This document shows, piece by piece, positions 15,244 through 23,072 of a stretch of DNA of 36,669 nucleotides. The stretch spans positions 1-36,669 of the forward strand of contig CBINIT010000008.1 of the NCBI GenBank assembly GCA_966250865.1, written 5' to 3'. Origin of the DNA: CAYGGE01 sp966250865 (lineage in GTDB: Bacteria; Patescibacteriota; UBA1384; CAYGGE01). Both the position numbers and the translations under genes were made by a program. The notes beneath the pieces were generated by a model. The model was not told the DNA's origin. It was given only the letters and a program-made list of their open reading frames with translations, and ran no database searches. The number at the start of each line of letters is the position of its first letter. Position 1 is the first letter of the stretch.

Positions 15244-17250
15244 CTACGGGGCCGGTGTTGGCAGTGGCGACTCGGTGGTTGCGCCAGCTACAGCAGGAGA
15301 CGGAGAGGCTTGAGCGACGGGCGACGGAGCCGGTGAAGGCGAGGCGGCCGGACCAGTGCCTCGATAGTACTTCGCTTGCCAGGTGGTGTAGCTACTGGTG
15401 AATGTCTGGTCGTGGATAGTTTTACCTTCTTTGGTCACCTTGTACTTAAAGTTGGTTTTGGCGCCAGCGGCAGCCCGCTCTTTGAGTTTTGTGGTGCCAG
15501 TCGGTAGGCTGGGATCATCAATATATTGAATCTCAGTAGGGGCAGGAGTCGTTGAGGTGATAAACGGTCCTTCGATAGATGTTTGACGGCCATCCTTGGT
15601 ACCGAAGAGCTCAAAGGTTAGTCGCGTTCCTTCAACTTTGCCTTGGATGAGCATGTAGCTACCCGTGTCGTTGGTAAACTTAAAGTCAGGGCTTGGGTCG
15701 TAGATTGTGGCATCGAGCCCGACTAGCGTTTTGGCATTGAGGCTGACATAGTCCTCGGGGTCTGGGTTAGGTACTCTGGCCTCGTAGTAACTAACTCGGA
15801 ACCGGTGGTTGCGACGTTCATCGATCTTAAGGCCGGCATTCAACGCAGCGCGGAAAAGGGTGGTCGAGACCTGACATAAGCCGCCGCCAACTTCAGGAAT
15901 AAGCTGATCTTGTTTGATGACCAGCTCTGGCTTAAAGCCCGAAGACTCGTCGATCTTCCCAAGAGCCTTAACTGAAGAGAATTGATCGCCTGGCTTGAGG
16001 ATAATGCCATTAAAGAGTCGGGTTCCTACTCGGATATTTTCCTGCCGATTGTTGGGGCTGCCTTTGAAGTCGGTTTCAGAGATAGCAATTCGTTCCTTGA
16101 TGCCGAGGCTGGCGATGTTGTCGTTGCTGACATCAGGCTTTTTAACGCTAATTTTCAAAGTTACGACATTCGGATTAATAGTTTGGTCGGCGGGAGAATC
16201 GGTTGGCGTAGGTGAAGCCGTCTCAGTTTGAACGGTGGGAATTTCTTTTCGTAGCGCAAGGATTTGCAGTAAGGCTGCTTTGGCTGCGTCGCGATCGATA
16301 GTCTTTCCATCCTGGCTTGATTCAACAATTTGGACCTGGCCGTTACTAAAAGCAAGCCGAGCATTTCGGGCCTCTGTCTCAAAGGTCTTCGCTAGCGTGT
16401 TGTTCATATAGTGGTTTAGCTTGTCGTCACTAAACTCAACGGTGAGTGTGCTTCCAAGGATCCCCTTTGCTGGCTTCGTGACGATCCACTCACCGATGGC
16501 GCTGGCTGGTGCGACGATATTCTGCCCGCCATCGGTAAACGTAATGGGTGTAGCGAGAACTGCCTCGGCGATCACTTTGGCTGCGGTGGCGGCCTCATCG
16601 TTGATGTCTGGTTTTACTTGACTGGTTCGAAGGGTAACAGGTTCGCCGTCGGTAGTGCCTAAGCCAGCTTTGATGTCGTTTGTCAGTCGCTCTTGGTCGA
16701 CTTTGGTGCCAATTTTGGCAGGACTTGTAGTGACGACACCTTCTTTAATAGCAAGATCGGCGTTTTTTTCTGGAACGGTGACTTCAGTAACAATCTTCTT
16801 AACCGTAGCTTCAAACTTCTCGTTGTTGACGCGCACTACGGCCGGTAGCTCGAGGCCGAAGAAGGGAACGGTCAGTTTCTGGGTAAGATTGGTAAGGAAG
16901 TCTTTATCTCGTCCGACGGTTACGGCTCGTTTAGCTGAGGCTTCGATATCGTATGTAGCTTCAATCTCATCCGGCTTAACAGTAAACGATCGATTATCTT
17001 CGCTGACAACGATAATAGTACGGACACTCTTTTTCTCAAGCCCAGTCTTGAGACGTTCACGGGCTTCTTCTTCAGATAGCCCGCCGACCATAACTCCAGC
17101 TACGCTGACGCGAGGGTAGATCTGTTTAGCAAAGAGGAGGGAATAAACACCAAAAATGACGGCGACAACGCCAATAAGGCTTGCACAGTAAATGCCAAGG
17201 GCGCGCAGCAGCGCTTTTTTACCGGTCAGTTTCGGTTTCTTTTCCTTCAT
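15244..17250 (-). CDS. VanW family protein with peptidoglycan-binding-like repeats
   Basis: This is a 668-residue envelope protein. A signal anchor (about residues 12-35) is followed by YPRVSVAGVMVGGLSEEEA and repeated segments of the PG_binding_4/YoaR type. The VanW domain spans about residues 395-540 with NIRVGTRLFNGIILKPGDQFS and the diagnostic GGGLCQVSTTLFRAAL. A G5-like beta segment (TTKLKERAAAGAKTNFKY) follows, and the C-terminus is a long Pro/Ser/Ala tail. VanW proteins occur with glycopeptide-resistance clusters but are widespread; their biochemical role is unsettled. The start is ATG at 17250, 11 nt behind a TATAAT box. Confidence 0.93.
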   Translation of the reverse strand: MKEKKPKLTGKKALLRALGIYCASLIGVVAVIFGVYSLLFAKQIYPRVSVAGVMVGGLSEEEARERLKTGLEKKSVRTIIVVSEDNRSFTVKPDEIEATYDIEASAKRAVTVGRDKDFLTNLTQKLTVPFFGLELPAVVRVNNEKFEATVKKIVTEVTVPEKNADLAIKEGVVTTSPAKIGTKVDQERLTNDIKAGLGTTDGEPVTLRTSQVKPDINDEAATAAKVIAEAVLATPITFTDGGQNIVAPASAIGEWIVTKPAKGILGSTLTVEFSDDKLNHYMNNTLAKTFETEARNARLAFSNGQVQIVESSQDGKTIDRDAAKAALLQILALRKEIPTVQTETASPTPTDSPADQTINPNVVTLKISVKKPDVSNDNIASLGIKERIAISETDFKGSPNNRQENIRVGTRLFNGIILKPGDQFSSVKALGKIDESSGFKPELVIKQDQLIPEVGGGLCQVSTTLFRAALNAGLKIDERRNHRFRVSYYEARVPNPDPEDYVSLNAKTLVGLDATIYDPSPDFKFTNDTGSYMLIQGKVEGTRLTFELFGTKDGRQTSIEGPFITSTTPAPTEIQYIDDPSLPTGTTKLKERAAAGAKTNFKYKVTKEGKTIHDQTFTSSYTTWQAKYYRGTGPAASPSPAPSPVAQASPSPAVAGATTESPLPTPAP

Positions 17251-17261
17251 ATAATAGATCC

Positions 17262-17290
17262 ATTATAAGATCGATGACTTCACCTGTAAA
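17262..17290 (-). promoter_or_regulatory. Promoter of the VanW gene, very short leader
   Basis: TTTACA (17290-17285), 17 nt, TATAAT (17267-17262). Only 11 nt separate the -10 element from the ATG, so the leader would be about 4 nt. Confidence 0.72.
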
Positions 17291-17300
17291 CCCAAGACAA

Positions 17301-17531
17301 TCATACCTTACCGTTTAAGAGCTCTTCGAGAATGGCCTGAGCCAACTCGGTTTGTGTTGCTTCAAGCTGATTTTTCGTGAGAAGACGAATATATACTACA
17401 TCGCCCACGGTGCTTTGCTTAGGCACAAGGTGGGAAGGTACCGTCAGCTCCTGCGTATCATTCAAACGAAGCCGTGCGGTGCGGCCGCTTCGCTCCTCGA
17501 GAGTTGTGGGGATGGCTTGGAGGTCTTTCAT
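17301..17531 (-). CDS. Small hypothetical protein, DUF3006-like pattern
   Basis: This 76-residue protein is soluble, with no signal or membrane segment. The pattern RTARLRLNDTQELTVPSHLVP followed by VGDVVYIRLL resembles small beta-barrel proteins of the DUF3006 type, in which a ligand-like strand pair precedes a VP-x(n)-GD turn. The C-terminus is helical (TELAQAILEELLNG). It lies upstream of the VanW gene on the same strand with its own promoter. The function is unknown; the DUF3006 likeness is from pattern memory and needs a profile search. Confidence 0.72.
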   Translation of the reverse strand: MKDLQAIPTTLEERSGRTARLRLNDTQELTVPSHLVPKQSTVGDVVYIRLLTKNQLEATQTELAQAILEELLNGKV

Positions 17532-17554
17532 ATATACTCTTTAGATAAGGATTT

Positions 17555-17583
17555 AGTGTAGCATGTTTTGTTGTATCTGTCAC
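17555..17583 (-). promoter_or_regulatory. Promoter of the 76-residue protein gene
   Basis: GTGACA (17583-17578), 17 nt, TACACT (17560-17555), followed by a leader of about 18 nt with AAAGAG before the ATG at 17531. Confidence 0.65.
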
Positions 17584-17637
17584 GGATTCTCATGATCATC
17601 TAATGCATTCTGTTCGTTGTTGTCGTACGGTAAGTTC

Positions 17638-17805
17638 ATGAAAAATCGTGATACTAAACGTCGGAGCGATGCGAGAGCTGAAAAGGCTACCGGGCGAGTG
17701 GGAGCCTTCCCTTATCATCGCGCCGTCGCCGCGGTCAAACGGGAAAATAAGAATAAGACAGCCATCAGCCCGAAGATAACGAATCCTACCTCTCTTGCCG
17801 ACTGA
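17638..17805 (+). CDS. Possible small basic protein
   Basis: An open frame of 55 codons from ATG 17638 encodes a Lys/Arg-rich peptide (MKNRDTKRRSDARAEK) with no membrane segment or recognised motif. It fills most of an otherwise geneless 290-bp stretch and ends 16 bp before the hydrolase gene, so it could be the first gene of that transcript. There is no clear ribosome-binding site. TACGGT lies 6 nt before the ATG, a poor -10 match. Doubtful. Confidence 0.33.
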   Translation: MKNRDTKRRSDARAEKATGRVGAFPYHRAVAAVKRENKNKTAISPKITNPTSLAD

Positions 17806-17821
17806 ACCTCCTTAGGCTATC

Positions 17822-18385
17822 ATGAAGCACATGGAAACAGCTCAAGCCAAACGGCTCATTATTCTCCATTGCTTCGGCCGGACGAGCCAAGAGCGCTGGT
17901 ATCAATCCGTAGCTAGCGAGGTCGGTACTCTTTTTGATGAAGTACTAACACCAGATCTCCCGCACCCTGATCTAGGACTTATGAGTGAGTGGTTGCCCAC
18001 CCTTCAAGGGCTCCAGCCCGATCAGCACACTGTTCTTATCGGCCACTCATTGAGCGGGACCTTGATTCTCCGATATCTTGAAGAAGCTGCTGGGCCGATT
18101 GCTGGTTTTTATACTGTCGCCGCACCTACAACAGGTCTTGATCGAGATGAGTTAGAGGCAACTGGTTTCTTCGCTGATCCATACGATTGGGCCACGATTA
18201 AGCGTAATGCCATGCACCGAGTGGTCCTTGCTTCGACGGACGATGATACCGTTCCTTTTGGACAGGCCGAGGAAATCGCTGCGCAAACCGGAGCAGAGCT
18301 CATCGCTTTTGCCAACAAAGGTCACTTTCGTGACGACACATTTCCTGAGCTGGTCGCAAGACTGGCGAAGGATTGGAAGCAGTGA
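17822..18385 (+). CDS. Alpha/beta hydrolase, RBBP9/YdeN family
   Basis: This is a 187-residue serine hydrolase of the RBBP9/YdeN type, a small cytosolic alpha/beta-hydrolase family with poorly defined substrates. The nucleophile elbow is GHSLSG (Ser76), the acid is in STDDDTVPF (Asp140-142) and the catalytic His is in NKGHF (His168). The N-terminal strand RLIILHCFGRT is typical. ATG 17822 is used; ATG 17831 is also possible. The next gene (VIT-like) starts 9 bp past the stop, so they form an operon. Confidence 0.88.
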   Translation: MKHMETAQAKRLIILHCFGRTSQERWYQSVASEVGTLFDEVLTPDLPHPDLGLMSEWLPTLQGLQPDQHTVLIGHSLSGTLILRYLEEAAGPIAGFYTVAAPTTGLDRDELEATGFFADPYDWATIKRNAMHRVVLASTDDDTVPFGQAEEIAAQTGAELIAFANKGHFRDDTFPELVARLAKDWKQ

Positions 18386-18394
18386 AGGAGTGGC

Positions 18395-18952
18395 ATGGCT
18401 GACGAATCAAAAAATCCTCTGGGTGTTGCTGGGCCGTTTATCCGCGATATTGTTTTTGGTGTTCATGACGCGCTCTTAACCAATATTGGCATTGTAACTG
18501 GTTTTGTGGCTGCACTTCAGGACACTCGCCTGATTATTTTAACTGTCGTTATCGACGTCATTATCAGCGCTTTTGCCATGTCGTTTGGGACCTATCTCTC
18601 GCGGACGAGCGAATCGGACTATCTCAAAGGCCAGTTAGCAGACGAAGAACATCAGAATATTGAAGATGTACTAGCCAATCCGGTACTGGCCGCCATCGTG
18701 ATGTGGGTGACCTATGTTCTAACAGGTATGATTCCGCTTTTGCCATTCTTCTTTAACTTGGTGCCCGCTGAAGCGCTTCGCTGGGCTATCATGCTCTCCT
18801 TGCTCGTCTTCTTCGGTGTCGGTTACTTTAAGGGCCTTGCGACACAGACCAGCCCCATTAAAGGTGGTCTCCAGTTTCTGACCTTTGGAAGTATCGCTGC
18901 GGTAATTGGATATGTTATCGGCCAGTATGGCCAGCGACTCCTTGGCAGCTAA
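18395..18952 (+). CDS. VIT1/CCC1-like transporter family membrane protein
   Basis: This is a 185-residue integral membrane protein with about five helices. The first helix IRDIVFGVHDALLTNIGIVTGFVAAL matches the VIT1/CCC1 iron/manganese transporter pattern (DG-LxTxxxIVxG). The next helix leads into SFGTYLSRTSESDYLKGQLADEEH, the cytoplasmic metal-handling region of the family. It is shorter than plant or yeast members and has no rubrerythrin-like domain. AAGGAG lies 6 nt before the ATG. Metal specificity is not readable. The hydrolase precedes it and a terminator follows. Confidence 0.85.
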   Translation: MADESKNPLGVAGPFIRDIVFGVHDALLTNIGIVTGFVAALQDTRLIILTVVIDVIISAFAMSFGTYLSRTSESDYLKGQLADEEHQNIEDVLANPVLAAIVMWVTYVLTGMIPLLPFFFNLVPAEALRWAIMLSLLVFFGVGYFKGLATQTSPIKGGLQFLTFGSIAAVIGYVIGQYGQRLLGS

Positions 18953-18977
18953 GGTTTTTCGGGAAATGGCACAAAAC

Positions 18978-19001
18978 AAAGCTCACTAGCGAGCTTTTTT
19001 T
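18978..19001 (+). terminator. Terminator after the VIT-like gene
   Basis: A 7-bp stem AAAGCTC/GAGCTTT with a 6-nt loop is followed by more T residues. It lies 25 nt past the stop codon. Confidence 0.82.
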
Positions 19002-19101
19002 GTATATTGCGCTGTAGTTCCCTTGCTTCCTTGTGCCTATACTGAACATATAAAGTGTATCCTGAGGTCGACAGGGTCGCAGCGTAACTAGGAGGTTATG
19101 T

Positions 19102-19356
19102 ATGAACATTCTTCTCTGGATCGTCTTTGGTGCCCTCGCTGGTTGGATTGCGAGCCTCATTATGGGGACTGACGAAAGCATGGGCGCACTGGCTAATATC
19201 GTTGTCGGTATTGTTGGCGCTTTGCTCGGTGGATTTGTTTTCGGCCTGTTTGGCGCCGACGGTGTAACCGGCTTCAATATCTGGAGCCTCGTCGTTGCCG
19301 TCCTCGGTTCGGTCGTCTTGCTCTGGCTCATCCAGCTTTTCCGACGAACTGCCTAA
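19102..19356 (+). CDS. GlsB/YeaQ/YmgE family stress-response membrane protein
   Basis: This is an 84-residue, three-helix inner-membrane protein. The first helix WIVFGALAGWIASLIMG, the second with a glycine zipper (NIVVGIVGALLGGFVFGLFG) and the third (FNIWSLVVAVLGSVVLLWL) match the family closely. Family members are linked to general stress and membrane homeostasis, with no known enzymatic role. AGGAGG lies 7 nt before the ATG, the best ribosome-binding site nearby. A candidate -10 TATACT is at 19038-19043 with a weak -35. It is monocistronic, between two terminators. Confidence 0.93.
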   Translation: MNILLWIVFGALAGWIASLIMGTDESMGALANIVVGIVGALLGGFVFGLFGADGVTGFNIWSLVVAVLGSVVLLWLIQLFRRTA

Positions 19357-19373
19357 CGGTTTTGACAGACTAG

Positions 19374-19403
19374 AAAAAGCGCCCGCTCCGGCGGGCGCTT
19401 TTT
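19374..19403. terminator. Strong terminator after the GlsB-like gene
   Basis: A 13-bp GC-rich stem, AAAAAGCGCCCGC/GCGGGCGCTTTTT, with loop TCCG and terminal T residues. It lies 17 nt past the stop and immediately before the next promoter. Confidence 0.93.
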
Positions 19404-19405
19404 AG

Positions 19406-19434
19406 TTGACGCTCTATGCGAAGCAGCGTATTGT
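19406..19434 (+). promoter_or_regulatory. Leaderless promoter of the C39-like peptidase gene
   Basis: TTGACG (19406-19411), exactly 17 nt, TATTGT (19429-19434), then 6 nt to the ATG at 19441. Transcription should start on the start codon, and no ribosome-binding site is present. Confidence 0.75.
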
Positions 19435-19440
19435 CGGGTC

Positions 19441-20250
19441 ATGAGAAAGTTTATTGTAGTACTCAGCGGTCTCGCTATCATCTTAACTGGCACAGTGGCG
19501 TACCGAGCCTATCTGGCATCAAAGTTGTCGACGATTGTAGCGAGCTCTCCAAGTAGCTTACTGAGTCCGACGAAAACAATGGAAACAGTGAGTCCGACGG
19601 CGGTGTACACGCCAAGCGTAACCGCATCGCTTGTGCCATCACCCAGCTCCGTTGTGACGAAGCCAGCTACTGTCAATAAAGTAGTTCTTTCGGTGCCGTT
19701 TACCGTACAGGCGCCCGATGCTGATTGGTCGGAACCCTGGGATGAAGGCTGTGAAGAGGCGGCATTGCTCATGGTAGATGCTTATCTTAAAGGCGATCGG
19801 TCTGAAAAATTACCCGAACAAAAAACAAAAGAGCAGATTAAGCAGATGGTTACTTGGGAAGAACGGCGCTTTGGCGGTCATTACGATCTTGGCGTTGCCG
19901 ATATTGCAGTTATCGCCAAAGAATACTTGGGTTATCAAAAAATTCGTGTGGAGACTAACGGAACTTTCGGTGCCCTACGCGATGAGCTTCGAGCTGGCCA
20001 TCCGGTCATCTTGCCGGCTGCTGGTCAGCTCCTTAAAAACCCCTACTTTAAGCAGCCAGGGCCGCCATACCACGTTTTCGTACTTACCGGGTTCGACGGC
20101 AACGAGTTTATTGTTAATGAGAATGGAACGCGTCGAGGTGCCGACTACCGCTATAGTCAGCAGACCCTTGAAGCAGCATGGCATGATTACCAAAAAGACC
20201 AGCCAAGTGAGGCTGGTCCGAGGTCATATCTGGTACTCGAAAATAGTTAG
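19441..20250 (+). CDS. C39-like cysteine peptidase family protein, membrane-anchored
   Basis: The product is 269 residues. A signal anchor covers residues 4-24, then a Ser/Thr/Pro-rich spacer (residues 33-78) leads to a papain-fold domain of the peptidase_C39_2 type. Catalytic candidates are Cys104 in DEGCEEAA, His211 in GPPYHVFVLTGFDG and Asn226 in VNENG. Strands and spacing fit the family. The domain should sit outside the membrane. It may process exported proteins; the nearby repeat-protein cassette is a possible but unproven target. Its stop overlaps the stop of the converging minus-strand gene by 4 bp. Confidence 0.87.
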   Translation: MRKFIVVLSGLAIILTGTVAYRAYLASKLSTIVASSPSSLLSPTKTMETVSPTAVYTPSVTASLVPSPSSVVTKPATVNKVVLSVPFTVQAPDADWSEPWDEGCEEAALLMVDAYLKGDRSEKLPEQKTKEQIKQMVTWEERRFGGHYDLGVADIAVIAKEYLGYQKIRVETNGTFGALRDELRAGHPVILPAAGQLLKNPYFKQPGPPYHVFVLTGFDGNEFIVNENGTRRGADYRYSQQTLEAAWHDYQKDQPSEAGPRSYLVLENS

Positions 20251-20984
20251 CGTGTCACCCAAGTTGCATAGCTCGAATAGCTCGGTATGGAGTAAGAGTT
20301 CGCTGTTTGAGTGAGGTACTGGAGTTTTTGCAGTTTGAGTTGGCGGCGGGCTAAGTCATATTGCGCGGAAGTTTTGTAGGCTTCAAGAGTGGCATTTTCT
20401 TCTTGGGTTATTTTTTGCATGCGAAGCGTATTTGCTTGACTTGTGAGCTGGGCGATGAGCGATCGCTCCTGTGAGTCGGCCTGGGCCTTAAGTGTTCGTT
20501 CTTGACTGGCGGCACTGGCTGCTCGGATTGCCTGCTGCTCTTCTTTCTGAATAGTTAAGCGAGTTTTCTCTCGGTCAGCCTCAATCTTTGCCAGAGAGAC
20601 GGTGGTGTCGGCCTGAAGTTTGGCCCGATCGAACTGCGCTTTGGCCGCGAGCTCTTCTCGGCGAAGGGCAAGCAGATTTGGATCAACAGAGCTCGTTGAC
20701 ACTGGGGCAGTAGTGAAGAAGCTGCTACTACTTGCTGGGCGTGATGTTGCAGTAGCCGTTGGGATATATCGAAACGAGGGAGCAGCTGGTGCTGGTGGAA
20801 GAACGATTCGTTGCTCTCGCGTGGCTGGCGGGGTACTGGCAATAGTAGGGCTTGGCGTAGGAGCGGTAAGCGTAATATTTTCAGGACGATTCAAAAAACG
20901 GTAGGCAATGTAAGCGATACCGATGAAGAAAATAACAAAGGCTAGTCCCGCTCCGATGTAGCGGAGAATCGACTGATTTTGCAT
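20247..20984 (-). CDS. Membrane-anchored coiled-coil protein of unknown function
   Basis: The product is 245 residues. A short N-terminus is followed by a signal anchor (about residues 10-30, AGLAFVIFFIGIAYIAYRFL). A Pro/Thr/Ser-rich spacer with repeated APTPSPT-like motifs runs to about residue 100. A long charged coiled coil covers about residues 105-220, rich in Lys/Glu/Gln/Ala. The C-terminus is Ser/Tyr-rich. The topology is outside-facing. No catalytic motif is visible. It has its own strong promoter and is divergent from the repeat-protein cassette. Confidence 0.78.
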   Translation of the reverse strand: MQNQSILRYIGAGLAFVIFFIGIAYIAYRFLNRPENITLTAPTPSPTIASTPPATREQRIVLPPAPAAPSFRYIPTATATSRPASSSSFFTTAPVSTSSVDPNLLALRREELAAKAQFDRAKLQADTTVSLAKIEADREKTRLTIQKEEQQAIRAASAASQERTLKAQADSQERSLIAQLTSQANTLRMQKITQEENATLEAYKTSAQYDLARRQLKLQKLQYLTQTANSYSIPSYSSYATWVTR

Positions 20985-21011
20985 TGTTTATCCTTATTTT
21001 CGTAGGGTAGG

Positions 21012-21040
21012 ATGATACCTGAAAGTTGCCGAGCTGTCAA
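21012..21040 (-). promoter_or_regulatory. Promoter of the coiled-coil protein gene
   Basis: Perfect TTGACA (21040-21035), 17 nt, TATCAT (21017-21012), leader about 22 nt. The same 200-bp divergent intergenic region (20985-21182) must also drive the repeat cassette. TATAAA at 21058-21063 is the best plus-strand -10, but its -35 is poor. A T8 tract and a 5-bp inverted repeat (GTTAT/ATAAC, 21130-21143) lie further down; nothing else stands out. Confidence 0.75.
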
Positions 21041-21182
21041 GCCCTGTGTGAGGACAGTATAAAGCATAGCTCCAATTCAATGCGTTGCTAGACGTATTTT
21101 TTTTGCGGAATAGGCCAATGTAACGGTCTCGTTATTTTCATAACATAAGACCTGAAGCAAACGGAGAGGTGAAGGAGTGATC

Positions 21183-22043
21183 ATGAATCAACGAAAAACG
21201 AGACAAGCCGCTTTGACGATGTTTGGCCTTGCTGCCTTGCTTTTGCCGAGCGTAAGTGCGGCTACTACGGCGACCAACGACACAACGGGTGCTAGCTCAA
21301 GTAATACGATAACGACGAGTGAAGATGCTGACTTTACTGTGTCGGTAACGAATAACGCAGGTATCACCAACACTGTTGATATGGACTTGAGCACTGGCGA
21401 TAACTCGGCAAGCAGTAACACGGGCGACGGAACGGTCGAGTCGGGCGCAATCGATACCTCAACTGATATTACCAATACTGCTAATCACTATACCGGTCTA
21501 GTTATTGCCGATCCTTCAACCGGGACGGTGACCGTTACGAACCGAAATACCGGTGCCGGTTCTACGAACGGCGCCTCGGTTTCTGTTTCTCAGTCGACTA
21601 GCCTTAGCCAGACGAATAACGCATCTATCAATAACAACGCGAGCTTGACTATGGCAACCGGTGGCAACGATGCGAATGGCAATACCGGAGATGGCATTGC
21701 CCGTAGCGGAAATATCCGGGCTCGGCTGTCTATCGATAATCAAGCGAATACTCGAACTAACCCCTCAATTATGCCGACTCCTGGCGGAGGAGGCGGTGTG
21801 CCTACCGTTACGCCAACGCCAACTCCAGGCGGGGTAGGCGGCGGCATTGCGCCAGAACCGAGCCCAACAACCCTGAGCCTAGGGGTGGGCGGCGGCGTAT
21901 TTCCTGAAATTACAACGGTAACACCAGTTTCAGGGGTGGGCGGCGGCGGATTCTTCCCTGCCGGCGGGTCCTGGCTCGGCTTATTCCTTGCCATGATGCT
22001 CGTCAGTCTCTTCACTGTTGGACGGCAGACGGCAAAACCATAA
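21183..22043 (+). CDS. Exported repeat protein A (two 70-residue modules, C-terminal membrane anchor)
   Basis: The product is 286 residues. The signal peptide ends near SVSA (residue 26). Two copies of the 70-residue module occupy residues 32-101 and 120-189. A Gly/Pro/Thr-rich low-complexity stalk follows (residues 195-262, runs of GGGG and TPTP). Last come a hydrophobic helix (WLGLFLAMMLVSLFTV) and a short basic tail. This is the layout of a surface protein held by its C-terminus, but no LPxTG motif precedes the helix. ATG 21183 follows AAGGAG by 6 nt; an in-frame GTG at 21177 overlaps that site. It is the first gene of the cassette A-B-C-sortase. The function is unknown. Confidence 0.85.
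   Translation: MNQRKTRQAALTMFGLAALLLPSVSAATTATNDTTGASSSNTITTSEDADFTVSVTNNAGITNTVDMDLSTGDNSASSNTGDGTVESGAIDTSTDITNTANHYTGLVIADPSTGTVTVTNRNTGAGSTNGASVSVSQSTSLSQTNNASINNNASLTMATGGNDANGNTGDGIARSGNIRARLSIDNQANTRTNPSIMPTPGGGGGVPTVTPTPTPGGVGGGIAPEPSPTTLSLGVGGGVFPEITTVTPVSGVGGGGFFPAGGSWLGLFLAMMLVSLFTVGRQTAKP
21276..21749 (+). repeat. 70-residue modules A1 and A2
   Basis: The modules are encoded at 21276-21485 and 21540-21749. Both begin and end with Asn and carry TG at positions 4-5 and 40-41, NTG at 48-50 and SG at 56-57. The linker between them is 18 residues. Confidence 0.85.
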
Positions 22044-22057
22044 TCTGAGGTCGGCAC

Positions 22058-22090
22058 GAGTGTCCTCCAGTCATAGCCCCGAGGACTCTC
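22058..22090 (+). other. Hairpin between genes A and B
   Basis: GAGTGTCCTC and GAGGACTCTC pair over 10 positions with one mismatch. No T tract follows, so it is not a standard terminator. It may stabilise or divide the A-B transcript. B starts 39 nt later with an AAGGAGG site. Confidence 0.5.
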
Positions 22091-22128
22091 ATAAAACAAA
22101 TTAACAATACTACCTTTGAAGGAGGTAT

Positions 22129-22998
22129 ATGGATATACAAAAACTACGCAAAGGGATGCGAATCGGTGTCGCATCGATCGCGACGGTGTTCGCTCTTGGG
22201 GTAAGCTTGGCATCGGCCAATACGGATATTCGGGCCGAAAACCGAACTACCGGTGCATCATCGTCAAATACTATTGATGCTGATGTGGATCACGAATTCG
22301 ACCTGGACCTTACTAATGTAGCAACAGCAACGAATGACGTTACGGTTGACGCTGAAACTGGTGACAACGACGCTGATTTCAACACCGGTGACGGTCGGGT
22401 TACTGGTGGAGACATCCGTGGAATGCTCAGCTTTGAAACTGAGTTAAACGGCGGCACACGTACCCTGTCACTTCCAGGCGCTGGTTCAGTTACGGTTGAT
22501 GGCGGCAATATGACGACTGGTTTTGGTTCAGTCAACGATGTTGATGTCGACTATGACCATGATATGGATGTAACGGTAACCAATAGTGCCTCAGCAACGA
22601 ACACCCTGGGCGGCACCTTTGCTACTGGCGGCAACTCGGCTAGCAGTAACACGGGTGACGGTATGGCGCGCTCAGGTAGTGTCTCTGTCCGTGGCACCAT
22701 GACAACTGACCTCAACGCCAATGCAGGTGCTTCGTTGAGTGCTGTTGGTGCAGGCTCTGCTTCCTCAGGAAACATCACTGTCGAGAATGCTCAGACCGGT
22801 GCAAGCTCGGCTAACAACGTAGATGTGGACGTTGAACATGATGTTGATATCACTGAGACCAACTCAGCGACTGTCGATAATAATGTCGACTTTGATATCA
22901 ATACTGGTGACAACTCCTCGAGCATGAATACCGGTGACGGTACCGTCGAGAGCGGTGACGGCGAATTCCAAATCCAGATTCGCAACATCGTCAACTAA
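22129..22998 (+). CDS. Secreted repeat protein B (three 70-residue modules, no anchor)
   Basis: The product is 289 residues. The signal peptide is cleaved probably after ASA (residue 30). The rest is almost entirely three modules: residues 38-107, 127-196 and 220-289. The last module ends on the final residue of the protein, so no C-terminal helix or sorting signal exists. The modules are acidic, with alternating Asp/Val stretches (DVDVDYDHDMDV and similar) that could bind Ca2+; this is inference. AAGGAGG lies 5 nt before the ATG. It is probably a freely secreted subunit that associates with A and C. I do not recognise a family. Confidence 0.85.
   Translation: MDIQKLRKGMRIGVASIATVFALGVSLASANTDIRAENRTTGASSSNTIDADVDHEFDLDLTNVATATNDVTVDAETGDNDADFNTGDGRVTGGDIRGMLSFETELNGGTRTLSLPGAGSVTVDGGNMTTGFGSVNDVDVDYDHDMDVTVTNSASATNTLGGTFATGGNSASSNTGDGMARSGSVSVRGTMTTDLNANAGASLSAVGAGSASSGNITVENAQTGASSANNVDVDVEHDVDITETNSATVDNNVDFDINTGDNSSSMNTGDGTVESGDGEFQIQIRNIVN
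22240..22995 (+). repeat. 70-residue modules B1, B2 and B3
   Basis: The modules lie at 22240-22449, 22507-22716 and 22786-22995, with linkers of 19 and 23 residues. The TG, NTG and terminal Asn positions match those in proteins A and C exactly. The copies are well diverged, so this is not a recent duplication. Confidence 0.85.
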
Positions 22999-23015
22999 GC
23001 TAAAGGATAGGGTAG

Positions 23016-23052
23016 GTCCCCTCAACTGATGAGGGGACTCCCCTTTCTTTTT
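23016..23052 (+). terminator. Terminator or attenuator between genes B and C
   Basis: An 8-bp perfect stem GTCCCCTC/GAGGGGAC with a 7-nt loop is followed by CCCC and a T-rich tract ending at 23052. It sits 18 nt past the stop of B and just before the ribosome-binding site of C. It could therefore stop part of the transcripts and set the B:C ratio. Confidence 0.65.
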
Positions 23053-23072
23053 AGTAGGGTTAGGAGGCTGAC

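Noticed and set aside
15244..17531. Vancomycin-resistance cluster suggested by the VanW family protein
   Set aside because: No VanH, VanA/B, VanX, VanR or VanS gene is nearby; VanW-domain proteins are common without resistance.
21101..21182. Promoter for the repeat-protein cassette close to gene A
   Set aside because: No hexamer pair with correct spacing is convincing; only a TATAAA further upstream at 21058 is left as a weak candidate.
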